DNA of 39,657 nucleotides from an uncultured Faecalibacterium sp. (GCA_900539945.1 UQDV01000024.1:1-39657), one strand, 5' to 3'; counted from the stretch's first letter, positions 1 to 6,280 are shown. Notes: generated by a model from the letters alone, not told the origin. Made by a program: numbers and translations.

Positions 1-169
1 ACAACCAAAATATTTTTTTCGTATCTTAAAGCAGCAAATTGCTGTCCAATATATTTGTTCATAGCGGCACCATTTGTTCTGAGCGTAGTTTTATATCTTA
101 TTATATCACAGCACCCCTTCAATGAAAATATTTTGTTGGAAATGCTAATGAAAAATTTTTGTGAATTTG
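1..169. other. AT-rich stretch without a gene
   Basis: No open frame with a ribosome binding site is visible here. On the minus strand there is a TATAAT at 100-105 with a weak TTTTCA 17 bases upstream (123-128). It could drive a left-facing gene outside the window, but this is speculative. Confidence 0.35.
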
Positions 170-502
170 TTAAGGCGCAGGGGCTGTTATCTCCATAGTG
201 TCTGGATGGATCAGAGTGATTACTTTTCCCTGATGCAAGGCATAGTTGACGGTCTGTGCTGTACCTGAGCGCAGCTTTTTCTGATTATCAAACACACCGA
301 TAAGGTACTCTGCATGATCGACCATATAATAATTTCTTTTTTTATAACTGGAAACATCCGCAGAGTGTGAAATAACAATAGAATCGTTTGCGTTTTGGAT
401 CAGCTTTTTCAATCTATGTTTACTCTGATCCGGCCATTTAGAGTCATAGCCGATGAAGGGAACTACAACGATAATTTTAATATAAAAGTCAATATGCTTC
501 AT
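170..502 (-). pseudogene. Truncated SLOG-family (YpsA/DUF1273-like) fragment
   Basis: The readable protein (about 110 residues from the ATG at 502) matches the second half of the SLOG/DUF1273 (YpsA-like) Rossmann-fold family. It has a 'PFIGYDSKW' strand, then 'KKRNYYMVDHAEYLIGVFDN', then 'RSGTAQTVNYALHQGK', the usual order of that family's C-terminal half. The N-terminal half, which begins with a GHR-type motif in full members, is missing. Upstream the frame runs into the C-terminal codons of the DUF975 gene: the ATG at 502 lies inside that gene and overlaps its TGA. No separate ribosome binding site is evident. I read it as a gene fragment left by recombination. A short translated product coupled to the DUF975 gene cannot be excluded. 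The family's function is poorly defined (nucleotide-derived ligand binding is proposed). Confidence 0.6.
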
Positions 503-1277
503 CCGGTTCGGTAGGTGCTGCGGTAATATCGCGGTAGAAAGTAGCCCATGCAGCTTCCTCATAGGGGTGTACAAAAAAGAAGCCAATGCTCAATGGAATT
601 GTCAGCAGAAGAACAAGAGAAATCGCCAGAGCCTCTGAACCGGTGAAATATTTGAGAACCAGAAAACCCTCGGCATACAGTGGCACCGAACAGAGCAGCT
701 CCCAGCCAATGAAGCTGAAATCCAGACAGAACAGCCGCCATTTGTTGCCATTCATGATCCGCCGGGATTCTGTGATCGCTTCATTTGCGGTCAGCGAAGG
801 ATGCTCGGACATGATGTAAGGTGTCATCGCATAGCTGTATGTTTTCACGATTCCCGGAATCACCAACAGCAGCGACCAGAGGGCGATGTACAGACCCTGC
901 AGGAATTTCATGCAGAAGCCATCCCACAGACGGTCTTTCTGAGAGAACAAGTCCGAGATGGCAGCATCATTTCCATCTACAAGGTTCAGATTAAAATGAG
1001 CATATCCCAGTTGAACTGCACCGCCCACGATCAGTTGGAGGACTGCCCACAGAACAATGCCGGCAAGCAGAACAGCAAGCAGCCGACCGCCGTTGGGCTG
1101 GGAGAACAGTTCAAAATGGATGTCCTTTGCCTGATTGGAATTGGATACGGCACTGTTGGAACTGCTCACAATGGTAGCACCGAGCGCACTGGCGGCAATA
1201 CCTGTCAAAACAGCAGTTTTCCATTTTCCGCGCAGGGCATCGAGAGCGAGCATACGATAGTCGGCAGATACTTTCAT
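489..1277 (-). CDS. DUF975 family integral membrane protein
   Basis: The 262-residue product has the DUF975 pattern: an amphipathic N-terminus ('RMLALDALRGKWKTAVLTG'), several hydrophobic segments, and the signature around 'PGIVKTYSYAMTPYIMSEHP' followed by 'ITESRRIMNGNKWRLFCLDF'. At least four membrane spans are likely. Start: the ATG at 1277 is chosen because AGGAGG sits seven bases upstream; a longer frame reaching 1337 has no comparable site. The function of DUF975 proteins is not established. The gene lies downstream of the coiled-coil gene (1469-1804), with a terminator-like hairpin between them, so it is probably transcribed separately. Its last codons overlap the truncated SLOG fragment. 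Confidence 0.85.
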   Translation of the reverse strand: MKVSADYRMLALDALRGKWKTAVLTGIAASALGATIVSSSNSAVSNSNQAKDIHFELFSQPNGGRLLAVLLAGIVLWAVLQLIVGGAVQLGYAHFNLNLVDGNDAAISDLFSQKDRLWDGFCMKFLQGLYIALWSLLLVIPGIVKTYSYAMTPYIMSEHPSLTANEAITESRRIMNGNKWRLFCLDFSFIGWELLCSVPLYAEGFLVLKYFTGSEALAISLVLLLTIPLSIGFFFVHPYEEAAWATFYRDITAAPTEPDEAY

Positions 1278-1383
1278 AAAAGCAACCTCCTGTCTGAAAA
1301 CGGCAAGGATTTGTGAAATAGGAAGATGATATACCACTTTAATTTAGATACGTTTGAAAAGCTGAAAAAATTGCAGCATGAAT

Positions 1384-1427
1384 GAAAAAGAGGCTGTTAC
1401 ACCGGTTTTATCCTTGTGCAACAGCCC
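1384..1427 (-). terminator. Rho-independent terminator of the coiled-coil gene
   Basis: Read on the minus strand, GGCTGTTGCAC pairs with GTGTAACAGCC around a 13-base loop and is followed by CTCTTTTTC. It lies just after the end of the 1469-1804 gene and before the DUF975 gene. Confidence 0.7.
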
Positions 1428-1468
1428 CTTCCTTTACTTCAGCAGCTTGTCCAGTTCATCATATTGCA

Positions 1469-1804
1469 TTACTGGAGCTTTGCAAGGATTTCTTCAGCCG
1501 TCATACCGCTGGCAAGCAGCTTCTTCAGCACATCTTCTGCTTCGCCCTTCTTTGCTTCTTCTGCTGCTTTTGCTTCGGCGGCAGCTTTTTTGTTTTCGGC
1601 TTTGGCAAGTTCCTTGGTGGCGGCTTTCAATTCTGCTTTCTTGGCTTTCAGCTGCGTCTTCAGATCATCGAGATTTGCAGTCAACGTAGCAACCTCAGAT
1701 TCGATTTTCTCTTTTTTTGCGGCCTTTTCTGCAATGACTGCTACATAATCAACGCTGGCCTTTACAGTACGAGCCTTATTCTTGCTTCCCTTGGGTCTTG
1801 CCAT
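1469..1804 (-). CDS. Small Lys/Glu/Ala-rich coiled-coil protein
   Basis: I do not recognise a named family. The 111-residue product opens with 'MARPKGSKNK', a basic AT-hook-like start common on small mobile-element proteins. A long heptad-like Lys/Glu/Ala/Leu region follows (about residues 25-90), then a short 'AEDVLKKLLASGMTAEEILAKL' tail that resembles a small helical hairpin. No cysteine, membrane segment or signal peptide is present. A soluble DNA-binding or scaffolding protein is a guess from composition. Start: the ATG at 1804 with GGGAGGA about eight bases upstream. A promoter (1846-1874) lies upstream and a terminator (1384-1427) downstream, so it is probably a single-gene unit. Confidence 0.75.
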   Translation of the reverse strand: MARPKGSKNKARTVKASVDYVAVIAEKAAKKEKIESEVATLTANLDDLKTQLKAKKAELKAATKELAKAENKKAAAEAKAAEEAKKGEAEDVLKKLLASGMTAEEILAKLQ

Positions 1805-1845
1805 AATAATTTCCTCCCATAAAGTGAAATAATTTGATACTTACA

Positions 1846-1874
1846 AGTATATTTCCAAATAGTCAGAATTGCAA
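1846..1874 (-). promoter_or_regulatory. Promoter for the coiled-coil gene
   Basis: On the minus strand TTGCAA (1869-1874) is separated by 17 bases from TATACT (1846-1851). It lies about 40 bases upstream of the ATG at 1804. Confidence 0.55.
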
Positions 1875-2020
1875 TAGGTAACATGAGCCGTCTTCAACTG
1901 CCAATGCAAATCTTATTCGGTATGCCCGAAGATCGTCGCAAATGTATTCCTTCAATGGTAACAATCATGGAGATTAGTGTTTATCTGGAGATTACCAAAG
2001 GATAAATAGAAGCAGTATTA

Positions 2021-2067
2021 AAGCCGTTCACCACGCAGATTTTCCAGCGTGGCGAACGGCTTTTTTG
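2021..2067. terminator. Strong hairpin terminator
   Basis: AAGCCGTTCACCACGC (2021-2036) pairs with GCGTGGCGAACGGCTT (2047-2062) around a 10-base loop. A run of T follows on the plus strand; the minus side has only TTTAAT. It may also end the left-facing XRE gene at 2080. No convincing plus-strand gene precedes it. Confidence 0.65.
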
Positions 2068-2079
2068 CTGCCCCTATAT

Positions 2080-2283
2080 TTACAGGTAGGAGGAATCGAA
2101 GAAGTCTTTTAATGTAATTCCTAAACCCTGACAAATTCTTTCAATCGTCTCTACGCTTAACTGCCCTCCCCGACGGGCGGTGGTTTGAATCGTGGAGTAC
2201 GATATTCCGCATTTCTTTGCCAATACACATAGATTCATATCACGCACTTGCATCAAATCCTGAACACGCTTGATCGTATCCAC
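2080..2283 (-). CDS. Small XRE-type helix-turn-helix regulator
   Basis: A 67-residue protein consisting almost only of an HTH_3/XRE domain: 'VQDLMQVRDMNLCVLAKKCG', 'SYSTIQTTARRGG', 'SVETIERICQGLGITLKDFF'. This is the five-helix Cro/CI fold of compact phage and transposon repressors. Start: I choose the GTG at 2283, because GGGAGGAG lies five bases before it. The upstream ATG (2298) overlaps that ribosome binding site and has none of its own. It lies 19 bases downstream of the S24 repressor gene on the same strand, so the two are probably co-transcribed from the promoter at 3164-3192. It likely helps set the element's quiescent state, but its operator is not identified. Confidence 0.8.
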   Translation of the reverse strand: MDTIKRVQDLMQVRDMNLCVLAKKCGISYSTIQTTARRGGQLSVETIERICQGLGITLKDFFDSSYL

Positions 2284-2302
2284 AAAAACTCCTCCCATCT
2301 TT

Positions 2303-3130
2303 TTAGTTCAAAACTTTTCCAACAACCTCGAATCTTTGCTCTGGAGATATAAGGATCGGCGAATATTTGGTGTTAAGAGAAACCAAAACCGGTTGGTTAT
2401 GCACCACGCCATAGCTGTCGGTAAGGAACTCTGCTTGGGATTTGTCTGGGGTATGTTCATCGTATTTTTTCAGATATCCACAGTCATCATATACGAATAT
2501 CCCGATATCCCCGCACTCAAGTTCTTCGCAGCGCTTCACCCATACAATCTGTCCGTTATGATAGCGTGGCTCCATACTATCACCGCTAACATATATCCCG
2601 AACTCGGCACCAGCCGGAACGCTACTGGCAGGCACTTGTATCTGCTGGAACATTTCACCCTCAAGAAAAGCTCCTAGACCTGCCGATACTGGCAACTCTG
2701 ATACAGGCATCATTATGTAGTCGATTTCCGCGGGCTCTTCTGCGTCTGGCTGGTAGCGTCGGGATGCAATCAAGTCCATTTCGTACTCAGCGACTTTTTT
2801 TTGCCCGATGTCATTTAGAAGGGCGGGTTTCTGGAAGTTCTTTGTAAAGTAGGAAGGACCCTCCTTGATGTTCAATGCGTAGCAGATTGCAACTAGTTGG
2901 TAGATGCTAGGAGTGGTATAGCCTTTTTCCCATTTGCTGATTCCTTTATCACTGACATCGACGCCATAGTGACGGAGAAGTTCAGAGAAAGCTACAAGTG
3001 AATAGCCATTTCTTTTTCGTGTGCCTGCGAGAATCTGACCAACCTCATTGCTATCCCTCGCAGCGACTGCATCATAGCGCACTGTGGATGGGGCTATGTG
3101 CATTTTGGTGAGCGTGGTTTTCTTTTTCAT
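2303..3130 (-). CDS. S24 (LexA/CI-like) self-cleaving repressor
   Basis: A 275-residue repressor. Residues about 29-95 form a Cro/CI helix-turn-helix ('GTRKRNGYSLVAFSELLRHY', 'DKGISKWEKG'). Residues about 148-275 form an S24 peptidase domain: a likely Ala150-Gly151 cleavage site ('VSAGLGAF'), nucleophile Ser185 in 'VSGDSMEP' and a catalytic Lys at 221 or 222 in 'CGYLKKYD'. In this family RecA-stimulated self-cleavage inactivates the repressor after DNA damage, so SOS induction of the element is expected (inference). Start: the ATG at 3130 with AAGGAG upstream. The gene faces away from the rightward operon and shares a short control region with it (3131-3340), the usual layout of a lysogeny switch. 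Confidence 0.9.
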   Translation of the reverse strand: MKKKTTLTKMHIAPSTVRYDAVAARDSNEVGQILAGTRKRNGYSLVAFSELLRHYGVDVSDKGISKWEKGYTTPSIYQLVAICYALNIKEGPSYFTKNFQKPALLNDIGQKKVAEYEMDLIASRRYQPDAEEPAEIDYIMMPVSELPVSAGLGAFLEGEMFQQIQVPASSVPAGAEFGIYVSGDSMEPRYHNGQIVWVKRCEELECGDIGIFVYDDCGYLKKYDEHTPDKSQAEFLTDSYGVVHNQPVLVSLNTKYSPILISPEQRFEVVGKVLN

Positions 3131-3163
3131 AACAAGAACACTCCTTTGTGATCCGGTAGCTCT

Positions 3164-3192
3164 ATTATAGTATAGAAAATATAAGAAATCAA
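3164..3192 (-). promoter_or_regulatory. Promoter of the repressor operon
   Basis: On the minus strand TTGATT (3187-3192), a 17-base gap and TATAAT (3164-3169). It points to the S24 repressor and then the XRE gene. It is back to back with the rightward promoter at 3226-3254; the 33 bases between them are the likeliest place for operators. Confidence 0.75.
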
Positions 3193-3225
3193 CAGGAAAT
3201 CTCTAAAATGGCGACAAATGCGCAA

Positions 3226-3254
3226 TTGACATCTCCATAAAGTGGGTGTATAAT
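3226..3254 (+). promoter_or_regulatory. Consensus rightward promoter of the element
   Basis: TTGACA (3226-3231), 17 bases, TATAAT (3249-3254): a perfect sigma-A promoter. It would transcribe the zinc-ribbon/ImmA operon. Such a strong promoter next to a repressor gene is probably repressor-controlled. Confidence 0.85.
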
Positions 3255-3340
3255 CAAACCAAATCCACAAATAACAGCCTTTTGGTGTTATTTTCGCATG
3301 GGATTGTGTTTGTTTGGCGTTTTTTTTGCGAGGTGATACT

Positions 3341-3538
3341 ATGAGAAAAGAAAATGTAAGATGTCCAATGTGCGGAACCATGAATTATGATGTGGATCTT
3401 GATGAAACCGGTGGCTGGACAAAATGCCGTCTGTGCAAAGCAGTGACCTGCTCTATGGATGAGTGGAAAAAACATACAGTGTCCGTTCCGCTGTTGAACG
3501 AAAAACAGCTCGTGGCACGCAGTATGATTCGCAAGTAA
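3341..3538 (+). CDS. Small zinc-ribbon protein (65 aa)
   Basis: No named family is recognised. Two CxxC pairs (Cys8/Cys11 in 'CPMCG' and Cys29/Cys32 in 'CRLC') separated by 17 residues form a typical zinc ribbon, followed by a basic C-terminal tail. It probably binds zinc and acts as a DNA- or RNA-binding adaptor (inference from fold). Start: the ATG at 3341, preceded by GAGGTG; an in-frame ATG at 3314 has no ribosome binding site. It is the first gene after the consensus promoter at 3226-3254, so it would be the first product made when the repressor is lost. Confidence 0.7.
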   Translation: MRKENVRCPMCGTMNYDVDLDETGGWTKCRLCKAVTCSMDEWKKHTVSVPLLNEKQLVARSMIRK

Positions 3539-3581
3539 TGCACGCCGTGTTTTGATAAATCCGCAAAAAGGAGGAATTCTG

Positions 3582-3863
3582 ATGTGTGGTGATTACAACC
3601 TTCGCCGTGAGAAAAGATACGTCGAAGTGGACGTTCGTTTTACTCCTGACGGTAAGATCCGCCCTCTTGCCATAAACTATGACAAGGCTCACACTTATGG
3701 AATTGATCGTGTCTTGGCAGTCAAACATGGGACATCACGCCTAGGCGGAAAAGGTCACTGCTTCACCTGCCTGATCTGCGGTCAGAAGCGGAATCTTTGG
3801 CTTGAACGGGGCAAGTGGTTCGTGGAAGCCTACTGCTCCGTGCCGGAAAGCTGTGCTTCGTAA
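3582..3863 (+). CDS. Hypothetical 93-aa element protein
   Basis: The family cannot be named with confidence. The protein has an N-terminal beta-rich half ('KRYVEVDVRFTPDGKIRPLA'), a 'YGIDRVLAVKHGTSRLGGKG' segment, then 'CFTCLICGQKRNLWLERGKW'. That order suits a small beta-barrel or ribbon protein, of a type I associate with Clostridia integrative elements. Start: the ATG at 3582 behind AAAAAGGAGG. The stop codon overlaps the ImmA/IrrE start (TAATG at 3861-3865), so the two are translationally coupled. Confidence 0.7.
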   Translation: MCGDYNLRREKRYVEVDVRFTPDGKIRPLAINYDKAHTYGIDRVLAVKHGTSRLGGKGHCFTCLICGQKRNLWLERGKWFVEAYCSVPESCAS

Positions 3864-4570
3864 TGGCAAGATACTTATCCCGCGCAGATCTTTCGCACAT
3901 AGCGGGTAAGTATATCGACCAGTACTATACCCGTTTCGGGATCAGTAAAGATGACCCAGAACCCATTGACCCTGAACGGCTCGCAAGTTCTGTTCTTGGG
4001 CTGAATGTGAAAATGCTGCCGCTATGCAGCGATGGAAGTATTCTAGGACTGACTGTTTTCCAGAAATGCGGTTTTACCGTAACCTTGGGGGACGGGACAA
4101 AGCTTGTGGAGGTGTTCATGCCGAAGGACGTTGTAATCGATTCCGCCCTTGCGTCAGACAGCTGCACCGGATGCCGGAATTTCACGATAGCGCATGAAGC
4201 GGCGCACCATATACTGGCTGACCTGTTTCCGAACGACTACGGAAAAGCAGTCAAGTGCCGTGGGCACATTGCCTATCGGGAACGAAACGGACAGCCCTCA
4301 TGGGAAGAATGGCAGGCGAATACCCTTGCAGCGGAGCTGCTGATGCCAACATTTCTGGTCAACGCCGAAATAGAACGTGCAGCGCTGTGCCTGCCAAATG
4401 GAATCCTGTACAAATCCGCATCGGACCCGAACTATGAAAGAATTCTGGAGATGGCTGCACGGATCGGGGTATCGTGGTCTGCGATCAGGATCAGATTACA
4501 GCAGATGCAGGTCATCAACGGAAAACCCATCCACTGCCATCCATTGGACGTCATTCGATTTGGAGAATAA
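3863..4570 (+). CDS. ImmA/IrrE family metallopeptidase
   Basis: This 235-residue protein carries the zinc-peptidase motif 'HEAAHH' (His111, Glu112, His115), followed by 'WEEWQANTLAAELLMP'. There a Glu supplies the third metal ligand, as in ImmA and IrrE/PprI. ImmA-type proteases cleave the repressor of their own mobile element and so trigger excision (known for ICEBs1). Here the substrate could be the S24 repressor or the XRE protein encoded just to the left (inference). Start: the ATG at 3863 overlaps the previous stop codon. It replaces an upstream in-frame start lying inside the preceding gene. The C-terminal 60 residues, after 'GVSWSAIRIRLQQM', form a short helical extension. Confidence 0.85.
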   Translation: MARYLSRADLSHIAGKYIDQYYTRFGISKDDPEPIDPERLASSVLGLNVKMLPLCSDGSILGLTVFQKCGFTVTLGDGTKLVEVFMPKDVVIDSALASDSCTGCRNFTIAHEAAHHILADLFPNDYGKAVKCRGHIAYRERNGQPSWEEWQANTLAAELLMPTFLVNAEIERAALCLPNGILYKSASDPNYERILEMAARIGVSWSAIRIRLQQMQVINGKPIHCHPLDVIRFGE

Positions 4571-4571
4571 T

Positions 4572-4775
4572 ATGACTTGGTCAAATAATCGCTCTTTTAA
4601 GAGTAAACCGCTGAACAATATACAGCAGGCACAATTCAGCATTGGCTGGAGGTTTTGTCCGGTTTGCGGACACAAGCTCTACCAAAAAACCGAGAGCTGT
4701 TCAGGCTCTATCAGCATAAAGTGCCTCAAGTGCGGTAACATAGCAACAGTTGACTTAGCCTACCGCAGACGCTGA
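4572..4775 (+). CDS. Small Com-like zinc-ribbon protein (67 aa)
   Basis: A 67-residue protein with paired CxxC motifs at Cys29/Cys32 ('CPVCGHKL') and Cys51/Cys54 ('CLKCGNIATVDL'). The spacing and the 'IKCLKCGNI' end resemble the phage Mu Com family of small zinc-finger translational regulators (resemblance by eye). Start: the ATG at 4572, one base after the ImmA/IrrE stop, with GGAG inside the end of that gene. It is the last gene of the 3341-4775 operon, and the structured intergenic region follows directly. Confidence 0.65.
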   Translation: MTWSNNRSFKSKPLNNIQQAQFSIGWRFCPVCGHKLYQKTESCSGSISIKCLKCGNIATVDLAYRRR

Positions 4776-4887
4776 CTTTTTTAGACAAACCACAATTTCA
4801 AAAATCGGGTGCATTGCACCCTGAATATGGACTGTTCGTCACCGAGCAACGGGCCATTGCCGCAAGGCAATGTATGAAACGCGCACC

Positions 4888-4962
4888 AAATAGCCGGGCA
4901 ACAGCTGATAGAGTGATTCTGCTTTAGAACCGCTCTGTTAGTTGGTTGTCCGGCTATTTTTT
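4888..4962 (+). terminator. Large terminator-like hairpin
   Basis: AAATAGCCGG (4888-4897) pairs with CCGGCTATTT (4950-4959), with a further CAAC/GTTG pairing inside and an AGAG/CTCT stem in the loop. Six T follow on the plus strand. It probably ends the 3341-4775 operon. Confidence 0.55.
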
Positions 4963-4973
4963 AGCCTTCAGGT

Positions 4974-5006
4974 AGCCTGCTCCCGTAAAAAGGAGCAGGC
5001 TTTATG
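4974..5006 (+). terminator. Second hairpin, possible terminator
   Basis: AGCCTGCTCC (4974-4983) pairs perfectly with GGAGCAGGCT (4992-5001) around an eight-base loop; TTATGTTTG follows. The short T-run makes termination less certain. Confidence 0.4.
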
Positions 5007-5055
5007 TTTGTCCGTTTTTCGTGGATGCCCCAAGCGGCGAAATATCCGTAGCCTT

Positions 5056-5096
5056 CCAAATTTTCGACTTTTTACGATTTATCGAAAATTTGGAGG
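5056..5096 (+). promoter_or_regulatory. Stem-loop partly masking the ribosome binding site
   Basis: CCAAATTTTCGA (5056-5067) and TCGAAAATTTGG (5082-5093) form a perfect 12-bp stem with a 14-base loop. The final GG of the stem are the first bases of the GGAGG ribosome binding site (5092-5096) of the sigma-like gene at 5103. It could act as an RNA switch or as a DNA operator. Confidence 0.6.
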
Positions 5097-5102
5097 TTTA
5101 CG

Positions 5103-5576
5103 ATGTCTTTTAATAAAGGCTATGAGTTGAAGAAGTTTGAAGCACACTGGGAAAAGTTGCGCATCGAGTACGCAGTTGCGGGAATGACGGAAGAGGCCAT
5201 CCAGAAGATGTACGACTATGACCGTCAGCAGTTCAATTCGAAACGTACCTTCGTTGAGCGGACGCAGGAATTCACGGCTCCTGCGTATGAAGGTTCCGAG
5301 GAAGAAGCATCTCCCTTGATGTTGCGCTATCAGGAGGTCATTACCACAACGGATACCTATCACGAAACTAAGAGCAAATTTGCATGGATCGGTGAAATCG
5401 AGAACGAACGGTTGCTGTCTGCTCTTGAAAATTTATCGGAAGATGACCTCAAACTTTTGACGCTCTACGCCTATGAAGGTTACAACGAGAGCGAAATTTC
5501 TAAAGTTTTTAATATCTCACAGCCTGCAATTCATAAGAGAATAATGAAAATCACTATTTTTTTGAAGAAGTTTTGA
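5103..5576 (+). CDS. Sigma-70 region 4-like regulator of the element
   Basis: A 157-residue protein. The C-terminal 54 residues ('LENLSEDDLKLLTLYAYEGY', 'NESEISKVFNISQPAIHKRI') are a sigma-70 region 4 helix-turn-helix that would contact a -35-like site. The N-terminal 100 residues are helical ('FEAHWEKLRIEYAVAGMTEE') and lack a recognisable region 2, so it may not be a full sigma factor. Proteins of this build are common in Tn916/Tn1549-like elements of Clostridia, where they are annotated as sigma factors. It probably activates element genes. Start: the ATG at 5103 behind GGAGG, whose exposure is limited by the hairpin at 5056-5093. A promoter for the next RNA begins inside its last codons. 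Confidence 0.75.
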   Translation: MSFNKGYELKKFEAHWEKLRIEYAVAGMTEEAIQKMYDYDRQQFNSKRTFVERTQEFTAPAYEGSEEEASPLMLRYQEVITTTDTYHETKSKFAWIGEIENERLLSALENLSEDDLKLLTLYAYEGYNESEISKVFNISQPAIHKRIMKITIFLKKF

Positions 5577-5590
5577 TTTTTGGTTATAAT
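5562..5590 (+). promoter_or_regulatory. Promoter of the structured RNA region
   Basis: TTGAAG (5562-5567), 17 bases, TATAAT (5585-5590). The -35 lies in the last codons of the sigma-like gene. Transcription would begin near 5597, at the left edge of the folded region. Confidence 0.55.
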
Positions 5591-5596
5591 TTGACC

Positions 5597-5906
5597 ATTT
5601 TCGTCGGCTACCAAGTGAGAGGACAATTTCCCAAGCGGCACTCACCGCAGGGCGAAACGTCCGACCTCAGGGACCTTGAAAACTGAATAGTTCCGTCATC
5701 TGGTACTCCGATAATGATACTTCCGTAATTCGCGGCCCGGTCACAAAGCAGACGGGGTGGCTGAAATGCCAATGAAGCGGTACAAGTCCGCTGCCAGATG
5801 TTCATGCCCCACTCGCAGGGAGCCGAGGGCGAATATGCGAGACCTTTAATCATATTGATCCGGGAACTGCCGGGTACGTTCCACGCATCCGGCAGTTCCC
5901 GTTTTT
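5597..5906 (+). ncRNA. Candidate structured RNA with boxA-like motif
   Basis: About 310 bases between a promoter (5562-5590) and a strong terminator (5861-5906) with no credible open frame. Nested pairings are visible: GTCGG (5603) with CCGAC (5661); GTGAG (5615) with CTCAC (5641); GGGG (5754) with CCCC (5807), enclosing TGGC (5758) with GCCA (5793) and AGCGG (5776) with CCGCT (5788). At 5671-5690 the sequence GGACCTTGAAAACTGAATAG closely matches the boxA-like motif of the rRNA leader at the right end of this window. The RNA could be a regulatory RNA, or a leader that makes polymerase antiterminate through the hairpin into the genes downstream. I recognise no named family. Confidence 0.5.
5861..5906 (+). 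terminator. Strong Rho-independent terminator
   Basis: CGGGAACTGCCGG (5861-5873) pairs perfectly with CCGGCAGTTCCCG (5889-5901) and is followed by TTTTT. It closes the structured RNA region and precedes the 75-aa gene. Confidence 0.85.
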
Positions 5907-5966
5907 ACGTATTCTTATTTATTCTTTACCCGAATATCCACTTTTGATACATAGGAGGACACTTTT

Positions 5967-6194
5967 ATGGACGAGTTGAACCCCACGGTGCGCGAGCAGG
6001 AGATCTACGAGGAGATGGAGCTGACCCCTGAGATGGTCAAGTCCATCCGAACTCTCTGCGGTACCTGTCTGCGGCACTTTGTGGATGCAAAGGCTTTCAA
6101 AATCGCGCTTGTACCCAGCCCAGACCGGAGCATGGACACATGCACCGTCTGCCAGATGCGGCGCGGCTATGATTATGTGGTCATGCACCGCTGA
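5967..6194 (+). CDS. Small CxxC-pair protein (75 aa)
   Basis: Unknown family. The protein has an acidic N-terminus ('EQEIYEEMELTPEMVKSIRT') and two CxxC pairs, Cys31/Cys34 and Cys59/Cys62, which suggests a zinc ribbon. Start: the ATG at 5967 with AGGAGG nine bases upstream. The MazF-like gene follows after 86 bases. It could in principle be a neutralising partner for MazF, but it has no resemblance to known MazE folds and I do not claim this. It is the third small four-cysteine protein in the element. Confidence 0.65.
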   Translation: MDELNPTVREQEIYEEMELTPEMVKSIRTLCGTCLRHFVDAKAFKIALVPSPDRSMDTCTVCQMRRGYDYVVMHR

Positions 6195-6280
6195 CCCAAC
6201 CATACCACCATACCTTGAACGAAGCTCGTTGCGGAACATCCGGCAGCGGGCTTTGCACATAACAACATGGAGGTACAATT

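Larger units (their letters stand above)
4776..5102 (+). promoter_or_regulatory. Gene-free, stem-loop-rich leader upstream of the sigma-like gene
   Basis: Five inverted repeats in 300 bases: GGGTG/CACCC (4807-4821); CATTGCC/GGCAATG closed by a GCAA tetraloop (4855-4872); a long-range stem ending in a T-run (4888-4962); AGCCTGCTCC/GGAGCAGGCT (4974-5001); and a 12-bp stem that reaches into the ribosome binding site of the next gene (5056-5093). No open frame is convincing. It looks like a structured 5' leader or a small RNA with its terminator followed by a translational control element. I do not recognise a named RNA family. Confidence 0.5.

Noticed and set aside
1883..2005. A 40-codon plus-strand frame ahead of the terminator at 2021-2067
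   Set aside because: It has no good ribosome binding site or recognised motif. It may be a decayed gene end, but there is not enough to call it.
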